The notes beneath the pieces are model-generated. The model had not been told where the DNA came from, searched no databases, and was given only the letters and a program-made list of their open reading frames with translations. From contig QANU01103765.1 of NCBI GenBank assembly GCA_003254905.1, positions 76,667-140,666 on the forward strand: DNA of 64,000 bases. Direction: 5' to 3'. The DNA comes from Nissolia schottii (lineage: Eukaryota; Streptophyta; Magnoliopsida; Fabales; Fabaceae). A program made the translations under genes and the position numbers. Numbering within the stretch: the stretch's first letter is position 1; each line of letters opens with the position of its first letter. Shown here piece by piece: positions 23,101 to 33,525 of this stretch.

Positions 23101-26100
23101 TATAATAATTCTAAGCCCACATAATAACCAGTATAAATTTATAAATTTCAGGAAGTTCTCTCTTCACAATACGTTATTGAGTTTTGAACCTGGGAATTCT
23201 CAAAGCTCCACTCTTCCTACTGAAGTAATAGCTCAAGCTGTTGGAGGTAGTCAAACAATTCTAAATTACTTCAACATTGGCAAGAAAGAGTATTTTAACT
23301 ATGCAGACTATTAACAGTAGTGGGATATTTTTTATTTTTTTTAAGAAAAGAAAAGGGACAGTTGAAGGGAATATTCACCTTTCTGGAGCAGTATCAAATA
23401 GCTTATCAACTTCCGCAGGTCGTAGGCATCGATCCTAGAAAGTGTCAAAGTTTACAAAGATCAAAGTCCAGAAAGTATATTGCACATGGAAGCCACCTAA
23501 ATGAAGGTATTTAAAGCATATTACAGTGGTAAAAATAAAAGTTATTACATACTTTATCCGTATCTAACAATCGAAAGATACCATTCAGAAACTCTATAGC
23601 TTCACTTGTTAGCTCCACACTCTGCAAGATTATGTCAAAGAAATTAAATTATTGCAAATACTTGCAAGTTAAAAAGGAATTGCAAAACACCTTTTACAAC
23701 AATATTTGTCATGATTTGATGACCAAAAACAAAGCTAATTGTAATATTTGGTAAAAAAAAAAAAGTGCATACTCACAAATCTAAATGTAATATTTGACCA
23801 AAACAATTTGCATATGTAACATGTTAGTCTTCTAAGATTAGTAATTAGATAAATTTTCTGATATGGAATGTGGTTAATACAAATTTGAAAGTTCTAACAC
23901 TTAAATGATTGTACCAATGCTCTAACCTTGTCCAATCACATCAAACATGAAGACAAAATGGAACTGCAGAATAGGAAAAATGATGAAAATAGTTATGACC
24001 TGATCAGAAGCCTTCTTAGATGGAACTGGAAGGAAATCATCCCGGAGTTTTAAATCATTATCATATCCAAACTTTCTTAGAACAGACCAAAATGTCTCTG
24101 TACGTCCTTTCTTTAGATACATATTATGGACATAAACAAAGCCTGGAAAAGTAAGACCAATATGGTCAACTCCTTCGGGTACTTTCTCCTCTACAAGCAT
24201 TTTGACTTTTGCTATTTCAGATGGCTGCAATGGTGCATTGAAGCACCTAACCTGTTGATATATGAATTTCAAAACTAAAGGGGCGAAAACAAACCATGTG
24301 TTTATAATATAAATGAAACTAAAAGAAATAAAAAGAAGATTGGTGGAGGAGGAAGTCAACCAAGAACCTGATACTCATTTAGTTCTTCATCATTGAGGGT
24401 TCCATCCATGTCAAGATCACAAAGTATAAATATTCTTCTTAACGCCCTTACACATCGATCCGTTAAAGCATTTCTTTCATAATCAAACAATGGATCTACT
24501 GGATACAGTACTGCTTTTTGGGCAAAATAAAAAACTTCTGGGACCTAAAAGCAATCAAATCAAACCAAAATTAATATTAAATATCAAGCATTTGAGTTTT
24601 GGAAAAAAAAACAGGGAGTCAAATATAAGACCAATGTAATCAAGCAGATATCCTCATAGATCTAAAGTAAAACAGTTGCACTATTGTGGGCAAGCATGAA
24701 TTGCTTGAAATTCTTATCATTAATTGCTGGCTTCTGACAGAAAACCATATGACTTAGTGATCTTTAAAATTTAAACAACAAATAAAAAGAAATCCTTTTG
24801 TAGCAAACTTTCAATAAGTAAGCATTGCCAATTAACAATAATGTGATAAAAAAATATGCCTGGTACATTGTAGCTGCAGAGCATTCAACACAGGTCACAA
24901 CTTCCTTGAACTGTCGCATGAGCTGTGCCGTGAAACTCTCTAAGCTCACTAGCCGGTTTTCATCTCGTAGATCTAGCTTGCAACCGACCACAACCACAGG
25001 TGCTTTCACCTGCACCATGATACATTAAACACCAGCACATAATTATTTTCTTCAATCAGAACGCCAGTAAGAAACGTAACCCTAGAAATTAAACACCAAC
25101 CTCCAAGTGTTGCAGCTCTAGAAGCCAGTAAGTACTCAAACGCTCAAACGTCACAGGTTCATCACAGGCATATGTTAAAACCACTGCATCAGCAAGCTTC
25201 AGTTCCTCATTGCGAGCGTCTTGTTTCTCCAAACTGAACAAAACAAATAACACATGCTCAGAGCAGATTACAATATGACAATAAAATCAAAGCATTTACG
25301 TCTGTCCCGCAAAAATGTTAATTCAATCAATGCAAATGGTATACACCTTTCAGATAATAATTCTGAGCCATACTTCATCCGGTTAAATCTAGGACTTATC
25401 CTTGATTAATCAATTGTTCTGCAAAAGGACTTAAAAACACAATTTTAATCAAAACAATTACACAATAAAGTTCACATTTTCAATGGTCGATAAGAGAATT
25501 GACAATTTAGGACTTTGACAATTTATAAATGCCAACATTACAAATCATTAATGTTTGATAATTTATGTCGTTGATTTTTCCATCAACAGTTAAGATTATG
25601 TACTTTTAACCTCTACAGGGCACCCCCACACTTCGATATGTAGTAAATTCATTCAGATAAATTCATAGATGCACTTGGAGCAAGCAACTCCAATCTATCC
25701 ATTCATCATTTTCCACATGTGAGTGGTTACAGATACAGGCGAGACCTACAGAACTGATGTGACAAATAGTTCCAAAAGCAGCTAAAAATGTCTCATTCAA
25801 CAATTTGCATACACACTTTCAGATCATAATACTAAACAACAACAAAAACGCGCACACACAATTTTGATTCACACTTCATTCAGTTAAATCTAGGGTTTAT
25901 CTTTGATTAACCAAAGATGCAACAAAACCACTAAAATTAACACATTTTTGTTTGTTCATTATCGGTTGAGAATTGTGATGCTAAAGGAGCAGAAGTGTTC
26001 TAAGGAATGCGGGTACAGCATTGGAACCTTGAAGGAGTGTCAACGATGGTAATGGGACCGGAATCGGGGAACGAATTATGCTTCAACCGCGTCGGAGGGA

Positions 26101-26239
26101 GCACAGGTGGAACAAATTCGGGAAAAGACTCCGACTTGATGGCAGCAATGAGGGTAGATTTTCCGGTGGCTGCGTCGCCGGCGACAGCGATTCTGGGTCC
26201 CCCACGACCGGCAAAGAAGGTGGAGTGACCGAATACCAT
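20107..26239 (-). CDS. MIRO: Mitochondrial Rho GTPase (MIRO), complete, 645 aa
   Basis: Fourteen coding exons: 26239-26028, 25233-25101, 25009-24860, 24544-24368, 24251-24000, 23621-23553, 23434-23379, 22500-22419, 21939-21728, 21619-21550, 21399-21287, 20745-20595, 20486-20300 and 20180-20107. Together they give 1938 nt with frame kept throughout. MIRO proteins are outer-membrane GTPases that control mitochondrial movement, shape and ER contact in response to calcium. Domain order: GTPase 1 (P-loop GDAATGKS, residues 21-28; GCKLD, 124-128), EF-hand 1 (loop 208-219, DLDMDG), EF-hand 2 (loop 328-339), GTPase 2 (GSKSAGKS, 432-439), and a C-terminal membrane anchor (about 613-633) with a basic tail. 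Length matches Arabidopsis MIRO1/2 (about 645). Oddities are a GC donor in intron 3 and Arg at the usual Gly of EF loop 2. The start is chosen because an upstream in-frame ATG at 26350 sits at the expected transcription start. Paralog (MIRO1 or MIRO2) not settled. Confidence 0.95.
22867..22930. repeat. Stowaway-like end in MIRO intron 8
   Basis: TACTCCCTCTGTTCTCATAT resembles the conserved end of Stowaway/mariner MITEs (CTCCCTCCGTTCC). No matching inverted end was found in the intron, so it is at most a fragment. Confidence 0.25.
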
Positions 26240-26360
26240 CGAAGCAGAGAGCACAATAGGAAGAAAATGATTGTGAATGTTCAGATGAATGTTCTCTGAA
26301 TTTTGCAGCCCCCGACATCTACGTGCACGGTGGTTTTCGACAATTAACAAAGAAACCGCA

Positions 26361-26370
26361 ATTTATATAG
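26361..26370 (-). promoter_or_regulatory. MIRO TATA box
   Basis: The minus strand reads CTATATAAAT about 125 bp upstream of the chosen ATG. This puts the transcription start near 26330-26335 and leaves a short 5' UTR. Confidence 0.55.
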
Positions 26371-26399
26371 ATATATCCTCGGCACCACTCTTATTTTTC

Positions 26400-26949
26400 T
26401 AAGGGTCGTATTTTTTATTTTTTTTTAAAACGGTGGAAATTGGTCCTCCGTGTGTTAAAATAAGTTGATCATTTTTTATTTATAAATGCATTTTTTAAGT
26501 GTGGATATTATCACGATTGAAATGTAGTTAAATGTAAAAAAAAGTAAAAATAAAAATAGATTTATTTAAAAATCAGTGGTGTTAGCGTATACACCTAAAC
26601 ATTTATCACCGTACAATCACCACTTAAGAAAATACGGAGTGACCTCATTCCTATCTACTAAATCACCTCCCAGCAAACACAATACCCACTCTCACCATCA
26701 TTAATGCAACGCGCATGAGCCACAAAGCACTCACCTCAACCACGCGAAGACGCCCATCGACAACGAAGCAAGAAATCGTCGAAGGTATGGACAAACAATA
26801 TATATACAACTACGAAATGAAGCAGAATACTCAGAAAAATAAATAAACAAAAAATTATGAACATACAAACAAGACATATAAATATGAATAAACAAATATT
26901 ACATGTAACTAAGAAAAAGAAAATCTTTAAAAATTCAACACGCATTCAC
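26400..26949. other. Intergenic DNA upstream of MIRO, nothing seen
   Basis: AT-rich DNA between the MIRO promoter and the decayed FAR1-related gene. No coding domain or element end was recognised. Confidence 0.5.
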
Positions 26950-29065
26950 CTCAAGGTTTGATTTCTTTTTTTTTTTTTTGTCCGCTTCTTGTGTTTCTTA
27001 ACATATTTCTCGGGTACAGATTCTTTCCTATTCTTTTTTGGATGCCCATTGCTTACAACATGTGGAGTACTACCGTCATCGTCAACACTAATAGCGTAGT
27101 CTTCATCCACAACGTTTTTTGCTTGCCATTAGTCGATTCATTGAACTCATGAGAAGGAAAATCATCTACAAACATATCTAGCACCTTATGAAGGAGCTCC
27201 GTCACCTCCTCGGTCACCACAACATGTTTAACAACCTCATAAACATGTTTTAACACTCTTTTATATCTCCTTTTATTGGGTCCAACTGACTTTTGTCATA
27301 ACTACTCTTTATCTTGCTATGCCTCTGTTTGATATTTTTGTTCCACCAACACAATATGTTTTTTAGGCAATTTATTTACTCTTTCAAGTCCAAGGATGCA
27401 TAGGGAATGCCAACAAGTAATACATTTGACTCAAATAGCAAGCATTGGCCCCAAACATCAATCTTGCGGCAGTCAAAGCCACACATTTCTTTTTACATTC
27501 CAAATTGTTCAACATCCTCTGCCACTTTATAAACAACATTAGCCCCCCTTTGGACCTTTAATAGAAGTGTGATAATTCACCTTTGATCTAAACTGATTTT
27601 GAACCTCACGGAACTTTGCATGATTGCACTCTACATGAAATTGCTTCTCAATTAGTGAGTTTGTTGTGCATGAAATTATGCTCCTAAAATCATTGAAGTC
27701 GACTTCTACTTCTTTTTTGACCTTCCTTCTAAGAGTATTGTCATATTGTGTAACAAATTGATGCAAGGCACTCTTCATAGTCTAGAGCCCATTAAAGAAT
27801 GAATGAATGCTCTCACTCTGTTGTGTGCTCGTCATTCCATCCCAAAACTCATTGTTTAGGAATATTGGCACCCATCTGCATCATTTCTCAAAAAAAAAAA
27901 AAAACTAACATAGAAAACAATAAAAACATTATACCAAGCCTAAAAAAACATGTCCATGAGACTAAACAAACATTAATAGTAATGTAAACGAACATTTCTT
28001 TTGTTATAAAATCAAAATTCATACGTAACAACCATTCGTTGTTACCAAGATTGTATTCTTCAATCAGACCATGCCATTTGCTCTCAAAATCTTCTATAGA
28101 TAGGGTTCCATAGATAATGTTGCCTAGAGTAAACCTTTAATCAACATAAGCCTTGTATCCTCCTAGTTTATCAGGAGCCTTCTTCATTCTGTGCCATACA
28201 CACCACCAATGTCGAGCATTTGGTAGTGCAATTCCAATTGCATTTCACGAGGCCTTACAATCCCACTGGCCGACTTCCCATTCATGCATCTAACACATAT
28301 CTCAAACAACCAAACAAAAGTTTTGGTGTCCTCCTATGAGAGCAATGCACATCCAAGCAACACCTAATGTCCATGATGATTAACCCCCACAAATGAACCA
28401 AATGACATATCATATTTCGTTTTGCACGTCATATCAAAAGAGACAACATTACCTAATTATTTGTAGGCAGCTCGAGTTCTGGCATTGCCCAAAATACATT
28501 TTTTAGGCAGTGCTCCTCATCAACCTCAACTTCATAAAAGAAGCTATGGTTTTGATATTTCATCCTTGAAAAATATTGCAATAGCTCATTTGCATCTTCT
28601 TCCTCACGAATTGTTCGCACTTTCTTATTCACATAATTACAGATGTCTTTCTCGATAAACAACATATTATTGTGCCCGTATTCTGCATAAACTAAAGTTT
28701 GGAAATCTTGTTTGGTCTCACGCCTGCCTCATCATTCACCTTAATTGTTCTCTTAGCATGCATGATGATCTTTCTATTTTCTTTGAATAAACGTGACTTT
28801 GACGAACTAACCTCGTGAGAGTGCTCATTAACCATGTTCCTTATGATCCACCGTCCAATTGGTTCCTTCATGATGGTTTCAGTAACCTTGACCAACGACT
28901 ACCGTCTCTAGTGCATGTTAAAATTTGATAGTTTATTTCTTCAAATTCATCCTTCTTAGATGCTCTTATCCTCCATGTAAACACAATCCTCTTGCCATAT
29001 TTATTATAAAATTCTTTGACATGTTCCAACGAATCAAACAATATTTCAATCATAGGCACCACCTA
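26950..29065 (-). pseudogene. FAR1-related (FRS) / MULE-transposase-derived pseudogene
   Basis: Several minus-strand segments in the right order match FAR1-RELATED SEQUENCE proteins, plant transcription factors derived from Mutator-like transposases. A FAR1 DNA-binding start lies at about 29062-28890 (FDSLEHVKEFYNKYGKR). Its continuation at 28890-28700 is in a different frame (GRWIIRNMVNEHSHE). A linker follows at 28665-28453. The MULE transposase core at about 28430-28200 (FVGVNHHGH, LLGCALLS) contains in-frame stops. FRS-type HQFVTQYDNTLRRK is at about 27778-27540, and a Lys-rich tail of the family type at about 27100-26950. Frame changes and stops make it a pseudogene. It could be a lost host FRS gene or a decayed Jittery-like transposon; no terminal repeats were found. 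Confidence 0.8.
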
Positions 29066-30569
29066 TCTGAGTTGATTGAATCACCTTGCGTGTTATTTGT
29101 GCCATGCTAATGGTCATAAACAAACTTATCAAAAAAATATTAAACAAATATTGGCGCACACATAAACAAATATTGATAGATGAGTAAACCAACATTTTAA
29201 GTTCATGAAAACAAGCCTTTGATAAGTAGTAAACAAACATTATGATAACACTAAACAACATTTCAAAAACCCACACCCAACATGTATACATTCACAACCA
29301 CCACAAACCTTCATTGAATTATAAACAAAATGCAAAAACAAATTTAGCACGAGCCAACTTACCTTGTCAATTACTTTATTCCGCATAAATTATGGGTCAA
29401 ATATGTCATTCAATTTATTATCCTTACTATATTGTCACATTTTACTGATTTGTCATATTAAATACGATTGTAACATATGAATTATGGTAACACTTGAGAT
29501 TGCAAATGCTCCGAGCACATGTAGTTTAGTGGTTGTAAGTGAAACTATGATCGCAACTAAAATTTACAATCTCAAGGGCTGCAACAACTATATTTTCATT
29601 TTAAGTGGTGTCACAATCACATTTGCAATCTATATTCTTTTACCAGTTGTATTTAATATGACATATTAGCAAAAACATGAATTAATATTAAATTGAATGG
29701 CAAGCTTGACATATAAATTATGATTTCATAAATTAAAAGTCAATTTTTAAAATTTAGAAATTAAAATGACTCGAACTTCATTTAACTCAAAGGAAAAAAG
29801 AAAAATAAAATTTGCAATTAGGAGCATTTGTTTCAAAGTATATTCGAACATTCTCAAGAATGTTGACTTGTGAATGTTTTATTTCTATGCTTTTTTAAGG
29901 TATGCAAATTTATTCTTGGGAGTAAACCATTCCCAGAAAACTTGTTTACCAAGTTTCTATCACTTTTCATTTCCACCTCAAGGGTCACAAATATTTTAGT
30001 TGGCCAAAAGGTGTGGGCCGCCGACAACAACAAATCTCCTTTCGAGCTTTCGAGATCACCAAAATAAATATGTCTCTCCCAACAAAGTCTTTTTTAGTGC
30101 CAAAAATTGAACCATTGACAAAATACATAAGGAACCTAGTCTCAAACTATTGTGCTTTTGTTGGTATTGGAGATATCATATGTTTTGTTGCTTATTTATT
30201 AAATTTCTTTAATTTCTAACTTTATATTGGTTAGTACAAATTGAAAAAAATTACAAATTACAAATATATAATTTTTATTTTTATCTATTAGAAGTCTAAA
30301 TTTTATTTTTTTGAAAAATAATAATAAATAATGTAATTAAACTTGTTTAGGATATTTTGATAATTGACATACATATTTTTAAAAATATGTCAACCAGTTT
30401 GTAATTTATTTTTGTGGATCTAAAATATATTCCCAAAAATTTGAATTATCAAACAAGAAATTTTTTTAAAATAGTTGAGAGCGTATCACATTCCAAAAGA
30501 TGTGCCTTAAAATAATGAAATATATTACCCGCAAACAAAACCCCGCCCCCCTCATTTCAGTTCATTTCA
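29066..30569. other. AT-rich intergenic DNA, nothing seen
   Basis: No coding domain, RNA gene or element end was recognised between the FRS pseudogene and the PPR gene. Confidence 0.55.
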
Positions 30570-30578
30570 TTAGGGTTT
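30570..30578 (+). promoter_or_regulatory. Telo-box-like motif of the PPR gene
   Basis: TTAGGGTTT (AAACCCTAA on the other strand) lies 14 bp before the ATG. This telo-box sequence is common just upstream of plant genes for translation and organelle functions. No clear TATA box is seen nearby, which is usual for that class. Confidence 0.45.
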
Positions 30579-30591
30579 AAGGAGCGCGCCA

Positions 30592-33525
30592 ATGATGCAC
30601 TTCGGTAAAGGCGAAATGTTCCTCCGCCCCATCGGAACGTACCTCGCCGCCGCTCGCCGCCTCTCCACGTTGGCGACGGCGAAGAGGCCGCCTCGACCAG
30701 CCTCCTCCTCCTCCGCCGCCGCCTCAAGCGCCGGTGGCGGCAGAGACACGCTGGGGCGGAGGCTCCTGAGCCTGGTTTTTCCGAAACGCAGCGCCGTCGT
30801 CGCGATCAACAAGTGGAAGGAAGAGGGCAACCCTCCGCCGCGCAAGTACGAGCTCAATCGGATCGTTCGCGAGCTCCGCAAGAGCAAGCGGTACAAACAC
30901 GCACTCGAGGTTGCTTTCTATTCTATTCTCTCTCTTCTTCATCAGCATTGGTGCTTTTGGGGGAATTCGACAATAGGGAATCAGTTATTTAGTTCGAATT
31001 TGAAGTTTCGAGAAGTCGTATATGTACTTTTGAGTTTTCAATTTGCAGATTATGATTATCTTTGTACATTATTGTCGAAGTGATTGATGATAATTTCAAC
31101 TGTAAGAAAAAGTACCTTTTAAAAATAAATAAATTAAAATGTGCTTCTTATTATGATTGTGCGACTCCTTTTGATAAGCTTCTAGACCAGAGCTCTCAAG
31201 TGGGAAATAATCCCTTTTTTAAGAGCTGTCTTAAAGTGATTATGAGCAGTCAGAAGCTAATCCAAAATGCATTAGTAGAGAACCATGTCAGAAGCAGCTT
31301 CTGCTTCTGTTTTTTTTTTTTTTTTTTTTTTTNTTGTCATAAATATATTGAGAATTAAATCCGAACTGACTCTTACACGTGCTTGCAGGGATTTTGATAG
31401 GACTTATATTGGTTACTTATAATGGTTATATTGCTAGTTAGTAGGTTAGTTTGTATGTTGTAGGCTAATAGCATAAATAAGTCTTCAGTTGCTAGTGTAG
31501 CTTATAAGTGTGTTGTCTTTTGGTTGAACTTTGTTCATTGTGGAGTTCTCTACCCGACTCGTACTATCATTAAGATTTGGGTTATGAAAAGGGTTACCTA
31601 TTGTATACTCTTAGGATTGCTGTAAAGTGTAAAGATTATTGATAGATGTGTAACATCAACAGGAAACGGCCTTCCATTGAGTGAGTTTCAATAGAGTGAA
31701 ACCACTGTAAATGTTGCCTATGTTTGGGAGATTTATTGATGATGGAAGGGTGTGACTAATAATAGAAGAGGAGGGGGACGCGAGGCGAAGAATGGCTCAA
31801 GTCAGGCCATTCCTGCCTCTGGATGCTTAATGAGGGAAGCGAAGGAAAATATACTCATTCCCTTCTTGACCCTAATTTGGAGGGTTGTAAAATTGGGGGG
31901 GGGGGGTTGGGTGGCAAGGGAGGGATAAGGTGACCCTCATTTGCCATTCCACTCCTTCCTCTTATGTTACTTCCAAACAAGGTTACTCAAATTTAGCCAT
32001 TCCACTCTTTGCCACTCCTTCCGCTGCCATCCTCCCAAACATAGCCATAAAGGGGTGGCAGTTTTGTGAGTCCAACATGTTGCCTCCTCTCTTCCTTTGG
32101 ACTTGAGTGATTGTAAGATGTAACCTATTGATACCCTGAGTCATGAGAGATACTTGCTAGCTTTGCTTAAAAGTTTAAGAATTGGGGTATATTATGCTGT
32201 GAGTTTAATTGGAGTGATTGTTACTGGAGCTCAAACTGTTGATCTGATTTTTATTTTTACTGCAAATGCAGATCTGTGAATGGATGACCTCGCAGCGACA
32301 TATCAAGCTAGTGCCAGGAGACTATGCTGTCCACTTGGACTTGATAGCTAAAATTCGGGGTTTAAATAGTGCCGAAAAATTCTTTGAGGATCTCCCTGAT
32401 CGAATGAGAGGCCAACACGCCTGCACTGCTCTTCTCCATGCCTATGTCCAAAACAATTTGGCTGACAAAGCCGAGGCCCTCATGTCGAAAATGTCAGAAT
32501 GTGGTTTCTTGGGATGTCCTCTTCCTTTTAATCACATGATATCTCTCTACATCTCAAATGGGAAGCTAGAAAAGGTTCCTCAAATTATTCAGGAACTGAA
32601 GATGAACACGTCTCCGGATGTTGTTACTTTCAATTTATGGTTAACTGTTTGTGTTTCACAGAATGATGTTGAAACTGCTGAAAGAGTACTGCTTGAGCTG
32701 AAGAAGGAAAAAATAGATCCGGACTGGGTAACATATAGTACGTTGACTAATTTGTACGTAAAAAATGGTTGCCTTGAAAAAGCAGGATCTACTTTGAAAG
32801 AGATGGAGTTCAAAACCACATGGGAAAATCGGGTTGCATATTCCTCTCTCCTTAGCCAGCATACAAACATGGGGAATAAAGACGAAGTTAATCGAATATG
32901 GAAAATAATGAAGGCTTGCTTTCGCAAAATGAATGATAATGAGTACCTTTGCATGATATCATCACTTGTGAAGCTTGGAGACTTTGCTGGAGCGGAAAAT
33001 CTGTATCGTGAGTGGGAGTCTGTTTCTGGGACCAATGATGTCAGGGTTTCAAATATACTTCTTGCTTCATACATCGACCAAGGGCAGATGGAAATGGCTG
33101 AAAGTTTTTGTCATCAGATGATGCAAAAGGGCGTCGATCGTTACTCTACATGGGAGCTATTGACATGGGGGTATTTGAAGAAGAAGGATGTGGAAAAATT
33201 TCTGGATTATTTTGAGAAAGCTATTTCTACTGTAACAAAATGGAGTCCTGATCAAAGGTTAGTAAGAGAGGCATTCGAAATCCTCGAGGAGCAAGCTCAT
33301 GTTGAAGGGGCTGAAAAGTTGTTGGTTATCCTTCGCAATGCTGGCCATGTGAATACTGATATATATAACCTATTTCTCAAAACTTACGCAAAAGCGGGTA
33401 AAATGCCTCTCATTGTTGCTGAGAGGATGGGAAAGGACAATGTTCAGTTGGATGAAGAGACACATAGGCTCTTGGATCTAACCAGTAAAATGTGTGTGAG
33501 TGATGTTTCAAGGATTCTGTCCTAA
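30592..33525 (+). CDS. Pentatricopeptide repeat protein, mitochondrial type, 523 aa
   Basis: Two exons, 30592-30909 and 32272-33525, join in frame through a GT/AG intron of 1362 bp. P-class PPR proteins bind organelle RNA and affect its processing, stability or translation. The N-terminus is rich in Arg, Ala and Ser with RRLST, a likely mitochondrial targeting peptide. A conserved block, SAVVAINKWKEEG...RKYELNRIVREL, comes before the degenerate PPR array that fills exon 2 (for example PDVVTFNLWL, PDWVTYSTLT). From memory the whole protein lines up with Arabidopsis At4g02820, including the start of the second exon (ICEWM) and the ERM.KDN...LDEET tail; this ortholog call needs a database search. 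Exon 1 is much more GC-rich than exon 2. ATG at 30595 is an equally possible start. The intron carries a MITE and a one-base gap at 31333. Confidence 0.92.
31716..32046. mobile_element. MITE with PIF/Harbinger-like ends in the PPR intron
   Basis: GCCTATGTTTGGGAG at 31716-31730 is the inverse, with one mismatch, of CTCCCAAACATAGCC at 32032-32046. The TGTTTGG wording is typical of PIF/Harbinger (Tourist) ends. The element is about 331 bp, purine-rich on the left and pyrimidine-rich on the right, so it can fold back on itself. No transposase. I found no clean 3-bp target duplication. Confidence 0.55.

Noticed and set aside
26240-26350. Upstream in-frame ATG for MIRO
   Set aside because: It would sit at or before the expected transcription start given the TATA box at 26361-26370, and MIRO proteins normally have about 10-20 residues before the P-loop region, as with the 26239 start.
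30570-30948. Minus-strand frames over the PPR first exon
   Set aside because: They are shadows of a GC-rich coding exon with no domain of their own.
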